In this document: piece after piece, positions 22,076-36,300 of the stretch
Layout of the letters: each line of letters opens with the position of its first letter
How positions within the stretch are numbered: the stretch's first letter is position 1
Assembly: GCF_029633865.1 (NCBI RefSeq)
Contig: NC_079212.1
Span: 86,048,172-86,112,171, forward strand
Origin: Lampris incognitus
Lineage: Eukaryota > Chordata > Actinopteri > Lampriformes > Lampridae
Length of the DNA stretch: 64,000 bases
Reading direction: 5' to 3'
The notes under the pieces: generated by a model
Databases searched by the model: none
What the model was told of the DNA's origin: nothing
The model's input: the letters and a program-made list of their open reading frames with translations, nothing else
Program-made: the position numbers and the translations under genes

Positions 22076-25000
22076 CCGACTGGTGTTTTCGTGTTTCTTG
22101 GCATGTGTGTAATGCCCATTGGCTGCTGCCATCAGTTGTAAAGCAGGGTGAGGGTTGTTAAGGAGAAGGTAAATGCTTTCCCTTCACCAGATTATCCTAA
22201 AAAGGAAAACTGGGAATATTGTTGGCACAGACCTTTGAAGTGGCCCTGTGACCATGACTGGCTCCACCACTGATAACGACGGGAAAATAGGAAATTGCCG
22301 GATAACCATGAACGCAACAAGATAAAGGACCCATGAGAGAGAGGGTGTGTGTCTGCGTCTGTGTGCATGCATTTGTGCAGCAGACGAAACACATGGTCAG
22401 TGCTCGCACAGGCACACGCAGGGTTAACTTTACCGTGTTCCTGAACCTTCTCATTTGCAGCTCTCTCGCTCACCTCCACATGCTGAGCAGGAGGCTGGAG
22501 TCTTTTCTGCTTTTATTCCATCTCACTTTGGAAAACACCACAGATCCAGTGTCGGTTTTTCTGAATCGGAGGTGCATATCTCTCAGACGCTTCCTTCTCT
22601 TGTGCCAGTCCAGCTATGTCGGATGGGTTAGTATCAGTCCAGCTGTTTGGGACGGGCCAGTATCAGTCCAGCTGTGTGGGACGGGTTAGTATCAGTCCAG
22701 CTGTTTGGGACGGGCCAGTATCAGTCCAGCTGTGTGGGACGGGTTAGTATCAGTCCAGCTGTGTGGGACGGGCCAGTATCAGTCCAGCTGTGTGGGACGG
22801 ATTAGTATCAGTCCAGCTGTGTGGGACGGGTTAGTATCAGTCCAGCTGTGTGGGACGGGCCAGTATCAGTCCAGCTGTGTGGGACGGGTCAGTATCAGTC
22901 CAGCTGTGTGGGACGGGCCAGTATCAGTCCAGCTGTGTGGGACGGGCCAGTATCAGTCCAGCTGTGTGGGACGGATTAGTATCAGTCCAGCTGTGTGGGA
23001 CGGATTAGTATCAGTCCAGCTGTGTGGGACGGGTCAGTATCAGTCCAGCTGTGTGGGACGGGTCAGTATCAGTCCAGCTGTATGGGACGGGGTAGTATCA
23101 GTCCAGCTGTGTGGGACGGGTTAGTTAGTATCCGTCCAGCTGTGTGGGACGGGTCAGTATCCGTCCAGCTGTGTGGGATGGGTCAGTATCAGTCCATCTG
23201 TGTGGGACGGGTCAGTATGAGTCCAGCTGTGTGGGACGGGTCAGTATCAGTCCAGCTGTGTGGGATGGGTCAGTATCAGTCCAGCTGTGTGGGACGGGTC
23301 AGTATCAGTCCAGCTGTGTAGGACGGATTAGTATCAGTCCAGCTGTGTGGGACGGGATAGTATCAGTCCAGCTGTGTGGAATGGGTTAGTTAGTGTCAGT
23401 CCAGCTGTGTGGGACGGGTTAGGTAGTATCAGTCCAGCTGTGTGGGACGGGTCAGTGTCGGTCCAGCTGTGTGGGACGGGTTAGTATCACTCCAGCTGTG
23501 TGGAACGGGTCAGTATCAGTCCAGTTGTGTGGGACGGGTTAGTATCGGTCCAGCTGTGTGGGACCGGTTAGTATCAGTCCAGTTGTGTGGGACCGGTTAG
23601 TATCAGTCCTTCTGTGTGGGACGGGTCAGTATCAGTCCTGTTTGGGATGGGTCAGTATCAGTCCAGCTGTGTGGGATGAGTTAGTATTGGTCCTGTGTGG
23701 GATGGGTCAGTATCAGTCCAGCTGTGTGGGATGGGTTAGTATCAGTCCAACTGTGTGGGACGGGTTAGTATCCGTCCAGCTGTGTGGGACGGGTTAGTAT
23801 CCGTCCAGCTGTGTGGGATGGTTTAGTATGAGTCCAGCTGTGTGGGAAGGCTTGGTTAGTATCAGTCCAGCTGTGTGGGACGGGGTAGTATCAGTCCAGC
23901 TGTGTGGGACGGGTCAGTATCTGTCCAGCTTTATGGGACGGGTTAGTTAGTATCTGTCCAGCTGTGTGGGATGGGGTAGTATCAGTCCAGTTGTGTAGGA
24001 TGGATCAGTATCAGTCCAGCTGTGTGGGACGGGTTAGTATCAGTCCAGCTGTGTGCGACGGGGTAGTATCGGTCCAGCTGTGTGGGACGGGTTAGTTAGT
24101 ATCCGTCCAGCTGTGTGGGACGGGATAGTATCCGTCCAGCTGTGTGGGACGGGATAGTATCCGTCCAACTGTGTGGGACGGGGTAGTATCAGTTCAGTTG
24201 TGTAGGAAGGATCAGTATCAGTCCAGCTGTGTGGGACGGGTTAGTATCAGTCCTGTGTGGGATGGGTCAGTATCAGTCCAGCTGTGTGGGATGGGTTAGT
24301 ATCAGTCCAGCTGTGTGGGACGGGTCAGTATCAGTCCTGTGTGGGATGGGTCAGTATCAGTCCAGCTGTGTGGGATGGGTTAGTATCAGTCCAGCTGTGT
24401 GGGACGGGTTAGTATCAGTCCAGCTGTGTGGGACAGGTTAGAATCAGTCCAACTGTGTGGGACGGGTTAGTATCCGTCCAGCTGTGTGGGACGGGTTAAT
24501 ATCCGTCCAGCTGTGTGGGATGGTTTAGTATCCGTCCAGCTGTGTGGGATGGTTTAGTATCAGTCCAGCTGTGTGGGACGGGTTAGTTAGTATCAGTCCA
24601 GCTGTGTGGGACGGGGTAGTATCAGTCCTGCTGTGTAGGACGGGTTAGTATCCGTCCAGCTGTGTGGGACGGGTTACTATCAGTCCAGCTATGTGGGACG
24701 GTGTAGTATAAGTCCAGCTGTGTAGGATGGGTTAGTATCAGTCCAGCTTTGTGGGACGGTGTAGTATCAGTCCAGCTGTGTGGAATTGGGTAGTATCAGT
24801 CCGGCTGCATGGGACGGGTCTGTATCAGTCCAGCTGTGTAGGACGGGTTAGTATCAGTCCAGCTGTTTGGGACGGGGTAGTATCAGTCCAGCTGTGTGGG
24901 ACGGGATAGTATCAGTCCAGCTGTGTGGAATGGCTTAGTTAGTGTCAGTCCAGCTGTGTGGGACAGGGTAGTATCAGTCCAGCTGTGTGGGGCAGGTTAG

Positions 25001-28000
25001 TTAGTATCCGTCCAGTTGTGTGGGACGGGTCAGTATCAGTCCAGCTGTGTGGGACGGGGTAGTATCAGTCCAGCTGTGTGGGACGGGTCAGTATCAGTCC
25101 AGCTGTGTGGGACGGGTCAGTTTCAGTCCAGCTGTGTGGGACGGGGTAGTATCAGTCCAGCTGTGTGGGACGGGGTAGTATCAGTCCAGTTGTGTGGGAT
25201 GGGTCAGTATCAGTCCATCTGTGTGGGACGGGTTAGTATCAGTCCAGCTGTGTGGGACGGGTTAGTATCAGTCCGGCTGTGTGGGACGGGTCAGTATCAG
25301 TCCAGCTGTGTGGGACGGGTTAGTTAGTATCCGTTCAGCTGTGTGGGACGGGGTAGTATCAGTCCAGTTGTGTAGGACGGGTCAGTATCAGTCCAGCTGT
25401 GTGGGACGGGGTAGTATCAGTCCAGCTGTGTGGGACGGGTCAGTATCTGTCCAGCTGTGTGGGACGGGTTAGTTAGTATCTGTCCAGCTGTGTGGGACGG
25501 GGTAGTATCAGTCCAGTTGTGTAGGATGGATCAGTATCAGTCCAGTTGTGTGGGACGGGTTAGTATCAGTCCAGCTGTGTGCGACGGGGTAGTATCCGTC
25601 CAGCTGTGTGGGACGGGTTAGTTAGTATCCGTCCAGCTGTGTGGGACGGGATAGTATCCGTCCAGCTGTGTGGGACGGGTTAGTATCAGTCCGGCTGTGT
25701 TGGACGGGTTAGTATCAGTCCAGCTGTGTGGGACGGGTCAGTATCCGTCCAGCTGTGTGGGACGGGTCAGTATCTGTCCAGCTGTATGGGACGGGTCAGT
25801 ATCTGTCCAGCTGTATGGGACGGGTTAATTAGTATCTTTCCAGCTGTGTAGGACGGGGTAATATCAGTCCAGCTGTGTGGGACGGGTTAGTTAGTATCCG
25901 TCCAGCTGTGTGGGACGGGATAGTATCCGTCCAGCTGTGTGGGACGGGTCAGTATCAGTCCAGTTGTGTAGGAAGGATCAGTATCAGTCTAGCTGTGTGG
26001 GACCGGGTAGTATCAGTCCAGCTGTGTAGGACGGGTCAGTGTCAGTCCAGCTGTGTGGGACGGGGTAGTATCACTCCGGCTGTGTGGGACGGGTCAGTAT
26101 CTTTCCAGCTGTGTAGGACGGGTTAGTATCAGTCCAGCTGTGTGGGACGGGTCAGTATCAGTCCAGCTGTGTGGGACGGGGTAGTATCAGTCCAGCTGTG
26201 TGGGACGGGTTAGTTAGTATCCGTCCAGCTGTGTGGGACGGGATAGTATCCGTCCAGCTGTGTGGAATTGGGTAGTATCAGTCCAGCTGTGTGAGACGGG
26301 TCAGTATCAGTCCAGCTGTGTTGGACGGGTTAGTATCAGTCCAGCTGTGTAGGACGGGGTAGTATCAGTCCGGCTGCATGGGACGGGTCTGTATCAGTCC
26401 AGCTGTGTAGGACGGATTAGTATCAGTCCAGCTGTTTGGGACGGGGTAGTATCAGTCCAGCTGTGTGGGACGGGATAGTATCAGTCCAGCTGTGTGGAAT
26501 GGCTTAGTTAGTGTCAGTCCAGCGGTGTGGGACAGGTTAGTTAGTATCCGTCCAGTTGTGTGGGACGGGTCAGTATCAGTCCAGCTGTGTGGGACGGGGT
26601 AGTATCAGTCCAGCTGTGTGGGACGGGTCAGTATCAGTCCAGCTGTGTGGGACGGGTCAGTTTCAGTCCAGCTGTGTGGGACGGGGTAGTATCAGTCCAG
26701 TTGTGTGGATCGGGTCAGTATCAGTCCAGCTGTGTGGGACGGGTTAGTATCAGTCCGGCTGTGTGGGACGGGTCAGTATCAGTCCAGCTGTGTGGGACGG
26801 GTTAGTTAGTATCCGTTCAGCTGTGTTGGACGGGGTAGTATCAGTCCAGTTGTGTAGGACGGGTCATTATCAGTCCAGCTGTGTGGGACGGGTTAGTATC
26901 CGTCCAGCTGTGTGGGACGGGGTAGTATCAGTCCAGCTGTGTGGGACGGGTCAGTATCTGTCCAGCTGTGTGGGACGGGGTAGTATCAGTCCAGTTGTGT
27001 AGGATGGATCAGTATCAGTCCGGCTGTGTAGGACGGGTTAGTATCAGTCCAGCTGTGTGGGACGGGTTACTATCAGTCCAGCTGTGTGGGACGGTGTAGT
27101 ATCAGTCCAGCTGTGCAGGACGGGGTAGTATCAGTCCAGCTGTGTAGGACGGATTAGTATCAGTCCAGTTGTGTGGGATGGGTTAGTTAGTATCAGTCCA
27201 GCTGTGTGGGATTGGGTAGTATCAGTCCAGCTGTGTGAGACGGGTCAGTATCAGTCCAGTTGTGTAGGACGGGTCAGTATCAGTCCAGCTGTGTGGGACG
27301 GGGTAGTATCAGTCCGGCTGTGTGGGACGGGTCCGTATCAGTCCAGCTGTGTGGGACGGGTTAGTTAGTATCCGTTCAGCTGTGTGGGACGGGGTAGTAT
27401 CAGTCCAGTTGTGTAGGACGGGTCAGTATCAGTCCAGCTGTGTGGGACGGGTCAGTATCCGTCCAGCTGTGTGGGACGGGTCAGTATCCGTCCAGCTGTG
27501 TGGGACGGGTCAGTATCTGTCCAGCTGTATGGGACGGGTTAGTCAGTATCTGTCCAGCTGTATGGGACGGGTTAGTTAGTATCTTTCCAGCTGTCTGGGA
27601 CGGGGTAGTATCAGTCCAGCTGTGTAGGATGGGGTAGTATCAGTCCAGCTGTTTGGGACGGGTTAGTTAGTATCCGTCCAGCTGTGTGAGACGGGATAGT
27701 ATCCGTCCAGCTGTGTGGGACGGGGTGGTATCAGTCCAGTTGTGTAGGAAGGATCAGTATCAGTCTAGCTGTGTGGGACGGGGTAGTATCAGTCCAGCTG
27801 TGTAGGACCGGTCAGTATCAGTCCAGCTGTGTGGGACGGGGTAGTATCAGTCCGGCTGTGTGGGACGGGTCAGTATCAGTCCAGCTGTGTAGGACGGGTT
27901 AGTATCAGTCCAGCTGTGTGGGACGGGTCAGTATCAGTCCAGCTGTGTGGGACGGGTCAGTATCAGTCCAGCTGTGTGGGACGGGTCAGTATCAGTCCAG

Positions 28001-28817
28001 CTGTGTGGGATGGGTCAGTATCAGTTCAGCTGTGTAGGACGGGTCAGTATCAGTCCAGCTGTGTGGGACGGTTCAGTATCAGTCCAGCTGTGTGGGACTG
28101 GTCAGTATCAGTCCAGCTGTGTGGGACGGGTTAGTATCAGTTATGGTGGAAGACTGAATTGGACCGTTTAGCATTGTGCACGTGTTGCACCTGACCTCTG
28201 TGTGTTGTGCTGCATGTAACAAGGCACCGCAGGCGCTCCGGTGAGCGAGAGTTCGGCCTGTAAAACCTGCAGGACCAGATTTATTGGCACGTGGTGTACA
28301 TGTTGACCAGCGGGGGTCATGCTAGCCGGGCCGTCTGCTCATTGTCCCGAACCCCCGCGTATCATGAAAAATGGATTGAATTACAGCAAAGGCTGAGTCA
28401 CACCAGAGACGTCGTGGCCTCTGTAGACTTCCAGAGCGCCCCCCCCCCCCCCCCACACACACACACATAAACAAACTCATCATTACATTCCTGGCATTTG
28501 GTCCTCACCGCATTCAACCGCCAACTCGATGGCATTTTCTACATCAGTTTTGAAGGAGACGTTGGTCTGTGTGGGCAAAAATCTAAGCTGTGAGAAAAGT
28601 GTTGTAGGAGGATCCGTTTCTCTACCGCCCGTCCTCCATGACTGCAGGGAGCAGTCTGTAGGCAGAGACTGGCTTACACATGTCAAACAGGCTGAGGACA
28701 ACCAAGTTTCAGCAACCAAAACCTTTTTAGTCTTAAAGTGAGAACTGTGAAACTAATAATGACCTCTCAGAGAAACATCAGTGACTAATGTGCATTATCT
28801 CCACTATGCAAATGAAG

Positions 28818-28856
<39 letters not shown>

Positions 28857-30345
28857 TGCTTGCTGGTTGTCCATCGTGTCTGATAGGGTTGTGTACTGGT
28901 GAGAATCAGGCGGTATGATATGTATCACAATACAGGGTTATGATCCAATATATTGTGATATATTGTGATACTGTAAGAAAGGTGGTATAATGTGATTTCA
29001 TAGGCCTGTGTTCTTTGTGTTATGCTACTTCCTGTCTCAGTTTACATTATTGGGTTGGAGTGGAAGAGCGAAATGGCTGAAGATAGATCACAACACTGTT
29101 ATCTAGTGGTCGTGAGGTTACGCACAACACAACATGTTACATGGAAACAATTAAAAGTCGATATAGTGATTTTGAGAATCGCTACAGAACTTACACCCCC
29201 TAATATCCGGTGATGACCATCTTTTCCTATTTGTGAGTCCTTTAGTGGCTGAATGGTCCGTTCCTGGATGCACAGTTGCAGACTGGGCATGTAAAAGTGG
29301 TGCAGGGGGGGCAGGGGTAACACACACACACCCACACACACACACACACACAGAGTTATGAGTGGCCTACCTCTGTTCTGTGCCGGTGCCACACAGTGTA
29401 TGTGCATGGTAGCCTGGTTGTTTGTGGGGGTATGCTGCTGTGCAGACTGCAGCAGTGAACAGGTCTGTTTGGACAACTGCAGATCTTCCCCACTAAAAGG
29501 CCTCAGATGGATGTGTGATTTGGCCCGTCTCCATATGAGTGTTATGTTAAACCACTAAAGGCCAAATTTGGCACCAGGAATTCTGGTGTACCCACAGGCC
29601 AGATAATCCTGAATTATTTTATTATTGTGTCGAGACAGACAGCATGCACGCTGCAGCTATGCAGTCATGCTAAAGATAGAATGAGAATCGGCCGGCCACG
29701 CGTGCCTCCTTTTTTAGTGCTCTGAGACCCTGGTGAACTATTGTACATGTATCTGTGCTCATATTTGGTGTTAAATTGTTTATTCTATAGTTCATGTCAA
29801 CGGGTTGGTTATACTGTACCCTCACACCAGGACACACATAGCCTAGAACACCGATAAAGATAGGAAGTCGTGTCACGAGTCTCAGTGAAATGGATGCAGC
29901 ACTCTGTTGATGTCCACTGGAGTCTTCATGTGTTTGGTGTACTGCTAATATTGAAAACTAGAGATGCACCGATTGTAGTTTTCTTGGCCGATTTCTATTT
30001 CCTTTTTTTTTTTTTTTTTAGAGTCTGACCTGCCAATTCCGATTTTTTTTTATATGAAGTATGATTGACAGCATACACAAACATTTTGTAACTTTTCTTT
30101 AATAGAAATTTAAATTGTATGTTAATAATAAAACGTTGAATATTAAACACTTTCTCCAAAACTGCACCAGGTTACAATACCTTCTCTCACGCTCACTCAA
30201 AAAAACCAACAAAAAAAACCTCAAAGTAAGAAAATGCTTCAGATTACAGGAGTTTTTTTTCACAAATAAAATCCAACTGAAAAGGAATCCCAATATATCC
30301 CATTTTATCTAACATGTTTTAATTTATTGACATATATGTAGGTAT

Positions 30346-30384
<39 letters not shown>

Positions 30385-33300
30385 TTTTTATTTATTTTTT
30401 TATATATTTTCTATATATATATACTATAAAGCGAGAGTGTATGTTTGTATGTTTGCTTAAAACTCCAGAAATACTCATTGTACAACAAAAGGAAAGGTGT
30501 CTTTACAATCAGCACGTTCTATGTATTGCACAGTTCGAAAAATATTTCAAAAACCATGTAAAAATGTTTTTTGATTTATTTGCGAAATTGAGTTTATTTT
30601 GTGGCAAGCGCTAGCTGTTTCTTTCCGATCAGCTAACGCTCTCTCTTCTTCTCTCTCGATTACCAAGGTGTACTATAACTCACGAACCACAGTGATACCT
30701 ACAGGTCCATGATATATATGTATATATATATATATATCTTTCTTATTTATATTATCATTCTTATATATACATAAAGCAAGAGTGTATGTTTGTATGTTCG
30801 CTTAAAACTCCATAAATACTCACTGTAGAACAAAAAGAAAGGTATCTTTAGAATCTGCACTTTCCAAGGATTGCACAGTTCGAAAAATATTTCAAAAACA
30901 AAGTAAAAATTTAGATTTATTTGCGAAATATAGTTTATTTTTTGGCAAAATGTGGCTTCTTTTTGATATTGATGCCATACTTTCTTACGTCATATCAATC
31001 AAAGGAATTTTTCAGCCTCGATGCCAGGGTTATTAGTGCAGATCGTCACCCTGGATTCGAGGTTGCAAGAGTGAGAGTGGTGAGCACTCTTAACTTACGT
31101 ATCACAAAGCACGTGACAATTTTTTGCTGCCTCGAGACACGCAACGTGGTTTACCTGAGGCGCCGAGTGATTAATACACACATTGGCGAAGAAGCTTGAT
31201 GAATGAATTGAAAATTATGACATTTGATCATTTTCGTTAACAAGATTAGTTTATTCGACATTCGTTTATCACATATATCATATCATAAATTATCCTATAT
31301 TTCATCATCGATTATATTGTAAAGATCAGATCGTGTTGGTTGTTTTGGTGAGAACATTTTCCCCGGGCAACGCCGGATACGTCTGCTAGTGTGTATATGT
31401 ATGTACATAGGGCATAGTGGTGCAGTGGTTAGCGCGTTGCCTCACAGCAAGACGGTGCTGGGTTTGAGCCCTGGGGTAGTCCAACCTTGGAGGTCATCTC
31501 GGGTCGTCCTCTGTGTGGAGTTTGCATGTTCTCCCCGTGTCTGCGTAGGTTTCCTCTGGGTGCAACAGTTTGCTTCCACAGTCCAAAGACATGTAGGCCA
31601 GGTAAATCGGCCATACTAAATTGTCCATAGATGTGAGGATCGGCTCAGAGCCAATTCTTGATGTAATCCCACCTCCACCTTGAAACCATCCGTCATTTCC
31701 ACCACACACCTCACCACTGTCACACTGCCCTCATACATATTCTCTTACATACTTCTCTGCAACTCCCAACTTCCTCATAAAATACCACACCTCCTCTCTC
31801 GGCACCCTGTCATATGCTTTCTCTAAATCCACAAAGACACAATGGAACTCCTTCTGACCTTCTCTATTCTTCTCCACCAACATTCTCAAAGCAAACATTG
31901 CATCTGTAGTGCTCTTTCGTGGCATGAAACCATACTGCTAATCATCACCTCTCCTCTTAACCTAGCTTCCACTACTCTTTCCTGTCTTAAAGCTGTGGCT
32001 GATCAACTTTATACGTCCGTAGTTACTACAGCTTTGCACAGTACCCTTATTCTTACCTTATTGTTAAAAATCAGTACCAGTATGCTTCTTTTCCACTCCT
32101 CAGGCATCCTTTTACTTTCTAAGATTGTGTTTATCTATTTAAAAGCTCCACTGTCATCTCTTCAAAACAACTCCATGGCTCCACAGGTCTGTCATCTGGA
32201 CCAACCGCCTTTCCAGTCTTCCTCTTCTTCATAGCTGCCCTCATTTCCTCCTTGCTAGTCCACTGCACTTCCTGATTCACTATGCCCACATCATCCAAAC
32301 TTCTCTTCTCATTTTCTTCATTCATCAGCCCCTCTCATTTTCTTCATTAATCAGCCCCTCAAAGTACTCATTCCACCTTCTCAACAACACTCTCCTTGCT
32401 TGTCGGCACATTACCATCTCTATCCTTCATCACCCTAATCTGCTGCACATCCTTCCCAGCTTGGTCCCTCTGTCTAGCCAATCGGTACAAGTCCTTTTCT
32501 CCTTCCTTAGTGTCTAACCGCTCATACAACTCACCATACGCCTTTTCTTTTGCCTTTGCCACCTCTCTCTTTGCTTTATGCTGCATCTCCTTGTATTCCT
32601 GTCTACTTTCTTCATCTCTCTGACTATACCACTTCTTCTTTTCCAATCTCTTCCTCTGTGTACTTTCCTGTACTTCCTCATTCCACCACCAAGTCTCCTT
32701 GTCTTCCTTCCTCTGTCCAGATGGCACACCAAGTACCTTCCTAGCTGTCTCCCTCACTATTTCTGCAGTTGCTGCCCAGCCATCCGGCAACTCTTCACTA
32801 CCACGTGCCTGTCTTAACTCCTCCCTGAACTCCACACAACAGTCTTCCGTCTTCAGCTTCTACCATTTGATCCTTGGCTCTGCCTTATCTCTTTTCTTCT
32901 TCTTGATCTCCAAAGTCATCCTACAGGCCACCATCCAATACTGCCTAGCTACATTTTCCCTTGTCACCACCCTGCAATCTGCAATCCCTTTCAAATAGCA
33001 CCTCCTGCATAAGATATAGTCCACTTGTGTGCACTTTCCTCTACTCTATGCCACCTTGTGTTCCTCCCTCTTCTTGAAATATGTATTCACCACAGCCATT
33101 TCCACCCTTTTTGCAAAATCCACCACCATCTGTCCTTCCACGTTCTTCTCCTTGACACCATACCTTCCGATCGCTTCCTCATAATCCTGGTGTCCTTTCA
33201 CCAACATGTTCATTGAAGTCTGCTCCAATCACCGCTCTCTCCTCCTTGGGTACATTCTCAACCTCAAAATTCATCTTTCTCTTCCATCTCACACCCAACT

Positions 33301-36300
33301 TGCGGGGCAAATGTGCTGATAACATTCATCATACGACCTTTGATTTCCAGCTTCATACTCATCACTCTGTGTGACACTGTTGACATACTCTTCCTTCAGA
33401 ATTTCCCCTCCCATCCACACCATGGTAGAAGAGTTTGAATCCACCTCCGATGCTCCTGGCCGTACTTCCCTTCCACCTGGTCCCTTGCACACCGTATATC
33501 TACCCTCCTTATCCCTGTCATATCAGCCAGTGCTCTCCCTTTACCAGTCATAGTGCCAACATTCAAAGTTTCGTCTCTCACCTCCACACTACTGGCCCTC
33601 CTCTCCTGCTGCCTCTGGGCATGCCTTCCCCCTCTCCTTCTTATTCCCCAAACAGTAGCATAGTTTCCACCAGCACCCAGCTGGACTGGTGGCAATTGTT
33701 GGTAACCCCGGCCACGACCAATCCAGTATGGAAATCTGATTTAGGATCTGCATATTTAATTTGGAAAAGGTTTTACGCCGGATGCCCTTCCTGATGCAGC
33801 CCTCTCAATTTATCCGGGCTTTGGACCGGCCCTATAAATGCGCTGGCTTTTGCATCCTCAGTGGCTGGGTCATTTCTGCAGACTTTGCCTGAGGGACTTA
33901 ACCACAGTTCATAGTTAAGTCAAGTCAATTTTATTTGTACCGCCCAGTATCACAAATTGCAAATTTGCTTCAGGGGCCTCTACAGCAATACAATATCCTA
34001 TCCTTAGACCAGCGGTCGGGAACCTATGGCTCGCGAGCCATATATGGCTCTTCCGGTGACGGCATATGGCTCCCAGACAATTTTGAGTTGAAAATTATTT
34101 TTTTTTTCAAAAAAATCAGTTTGGAACTGATTTTAAAATACTTGTGATATTTCTTAATAATACTGTGTCATTTTAAAGTAAACAGAAATTAGTTTTGAAG
34201 ATAAATTTCACGGGTAACGGGTCACCCGTGGGTCGGGTCGGGAACCAATGGCTCGCGAGCATGTCCGGGTCATTGTAAAGGTGAAGAAATCAATTTTATC
34301 AGATAGCCAACTAGTTTATCCGCTTCAACCCTTGTAACGGAAAAGATGGCGAAAAGAAAAAAAGACGATGATTACCGTGCATTCCAGGCTGCGTGGACAG
34401 AGGAATTTGCATTTGTGGAGAGAGCAGGATCTGCGGTATGTCTAATATGCAATGATAAAATTGCATCGATGAAACGGTCAAATATAAAGCGGCACTTCGA
34501 TACGCACCATGCTTCATTTGCATCGAAATATCCAGCGGGGGACAGCAGGAAAAGGGCATGCGAGGAGCTACAGCGGAGAGTGCAGACGAGTCAGCAGCAA
34601 CTACGTGTGTGGACCAAGCAAGGTGACGGGAATTCCGCTAGCTTTGCGGGGGCTTTGGCAATAGTAAGGAATGGAAAGTCATTCACAGATGGCGAGTATG
34701 CCAAAACATTCATGCTTGATGTGGCCAATGAACTGTTTGATGACTTCCCAAATAAAGACAAGATAATCAAACGAATAAAAGACATGCCCCTGTCAGCAAG
34801 AACTGTGCACGATCGTAGCATCGTGATGGCAAATCAAGTCGAGGAAACAAATTAAGGACATAAACGCCGGGACATACTTTTCTCTCGCGTTAGATGAGTC
34901 AACAGACGTTAGCCATCTATCTCAGTGCAGTATCATTGCCAGGTATGCTGCAGGTGACACACTGCGTGAGGAAAGCTTGGCTGTTTTGCCAATGAAAGGG
35001 ACAACAAGAGGAGAGGATTTATTCATGTCTTTCATGGAGTTTGCTAAAGAAAAAAAACTACCGATGGATAAACTTATTTCTGTCTGTACTGATGGTGCAC
35101 CCTGTATGTTGGGGAAGAACAAAGGATTTGTAGCGCTTCTCCGTGAACATGAAAAGAGAGCCATCCTAAGTTTTCATTGCACCCTGCACCAGGAGGCGCT
35201 TTGCGCTCAGACGTGTGGCCAGGAGCTTGGCGAGGTGATGTCTCTGGTCATTCGAGTGGTCAACTTTATTGTTGCCCGAGCTTTAAATGATCGCCAGTTT
35301 AAAGCTCTGTTAGAAGAAGTTGGGAATCATTATCCCGGTCTGCTTTTACACAGCAACGTGCATTGGTTGTCAAGGGGGAAGGTGCTCAGCCGTTTTGCAG
35401 CTTGCCTGAGTGAAATCCGGACTTTTCTTGAAATGAAAGGCGTCAAGCATCCTGAGCTAGACAACACTGACTGGCTCCTGCAGTTTCACTATCTCGTGGA
35501 CATAACTGGCCATCTGAACCAGCTCAATGTGAAAATGCAAGGTATTGGAAATACAATCTCATCCCTTCAACAAGCAGTGTTTGCATTTGAAAGCAAACTG
35601 GAAGTCTTTCTCAGGGACATTGAAACAGGTCGTCTTCTGCACTTTGAAAGACTGCAACAATTTAGAGATGCATGCTTAGCAAGTGACTCCACTCAACATC
35701 TGGATCTCCAGCAGCTAGCTGGCTTTACGTTCAATCTCCTGCAGTCATTCAAAGCACGTTTTGGAGAATGTCGTGCGCGCACTGGTCTTTTCAAGTTCAT
35801 CACTCATCCACATGAGTGTGCAGTGGACAAAATCGACCTGACATGCATCCCCGGGGTCTCTATCGGAGACTTTGAGCTGGAAGTTGCTGACCTGAAGGCA
35901 TCAGACATGTGGATGAGTAAGTTCAAGTCACTTAATGGAGAGTTGGAAAGTCTTGCGCGACAGCAAGCAGAGCTGGCGAGGGAACACAAGTGGACAGAAA
36001 TTAAAAATCTTCAACCTGAAGACCAGCTGATTCTTAAAACTTGGAACGAGCTTCCTGTGACATACCACACAATGCAGCGTGTGAGTATTGCCGTATTGAC
36101 CATGTTTGGCTCTACATATGCATGTGAACAGTCTTTCTCGCATATGAGGAACATTAAGACCAACCTACGCTCACGTTTAACTGATGGAAGCCTCAACGCC
36201 TGCATGAAGCTCAACCTCACCACGTATGAACCAGACTACAAGGCCATCAGCAAAACCATGCAGCACCAGAAGTCGCATTAAAAGTAAGACATATTTAATT

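Noticed and set aside
22615-28140. Many plus-strand ORFs of 60-140 codons with a 29-residue period ([10 protein letters not shown]...)
   Set aside because: They exist in several plus-strand frames at once because the 29-bp unit lacks stops on that strand; no start context, domain or splice signals.
22700-28140. GGGTTAG inside the 29-bp units as interstitial telomere repeat
   Set aside because: The hexamer is isolated within a longer unrelated unit and never in tandem TTAGGG runs.
34346-36281. Domesticated host gene (ZBED5/GTF2IRD2-like)
   Set aside because: Intact TIRs and an exact 8-bp target duplication show it is a transposon copy, and it has a frameshift.
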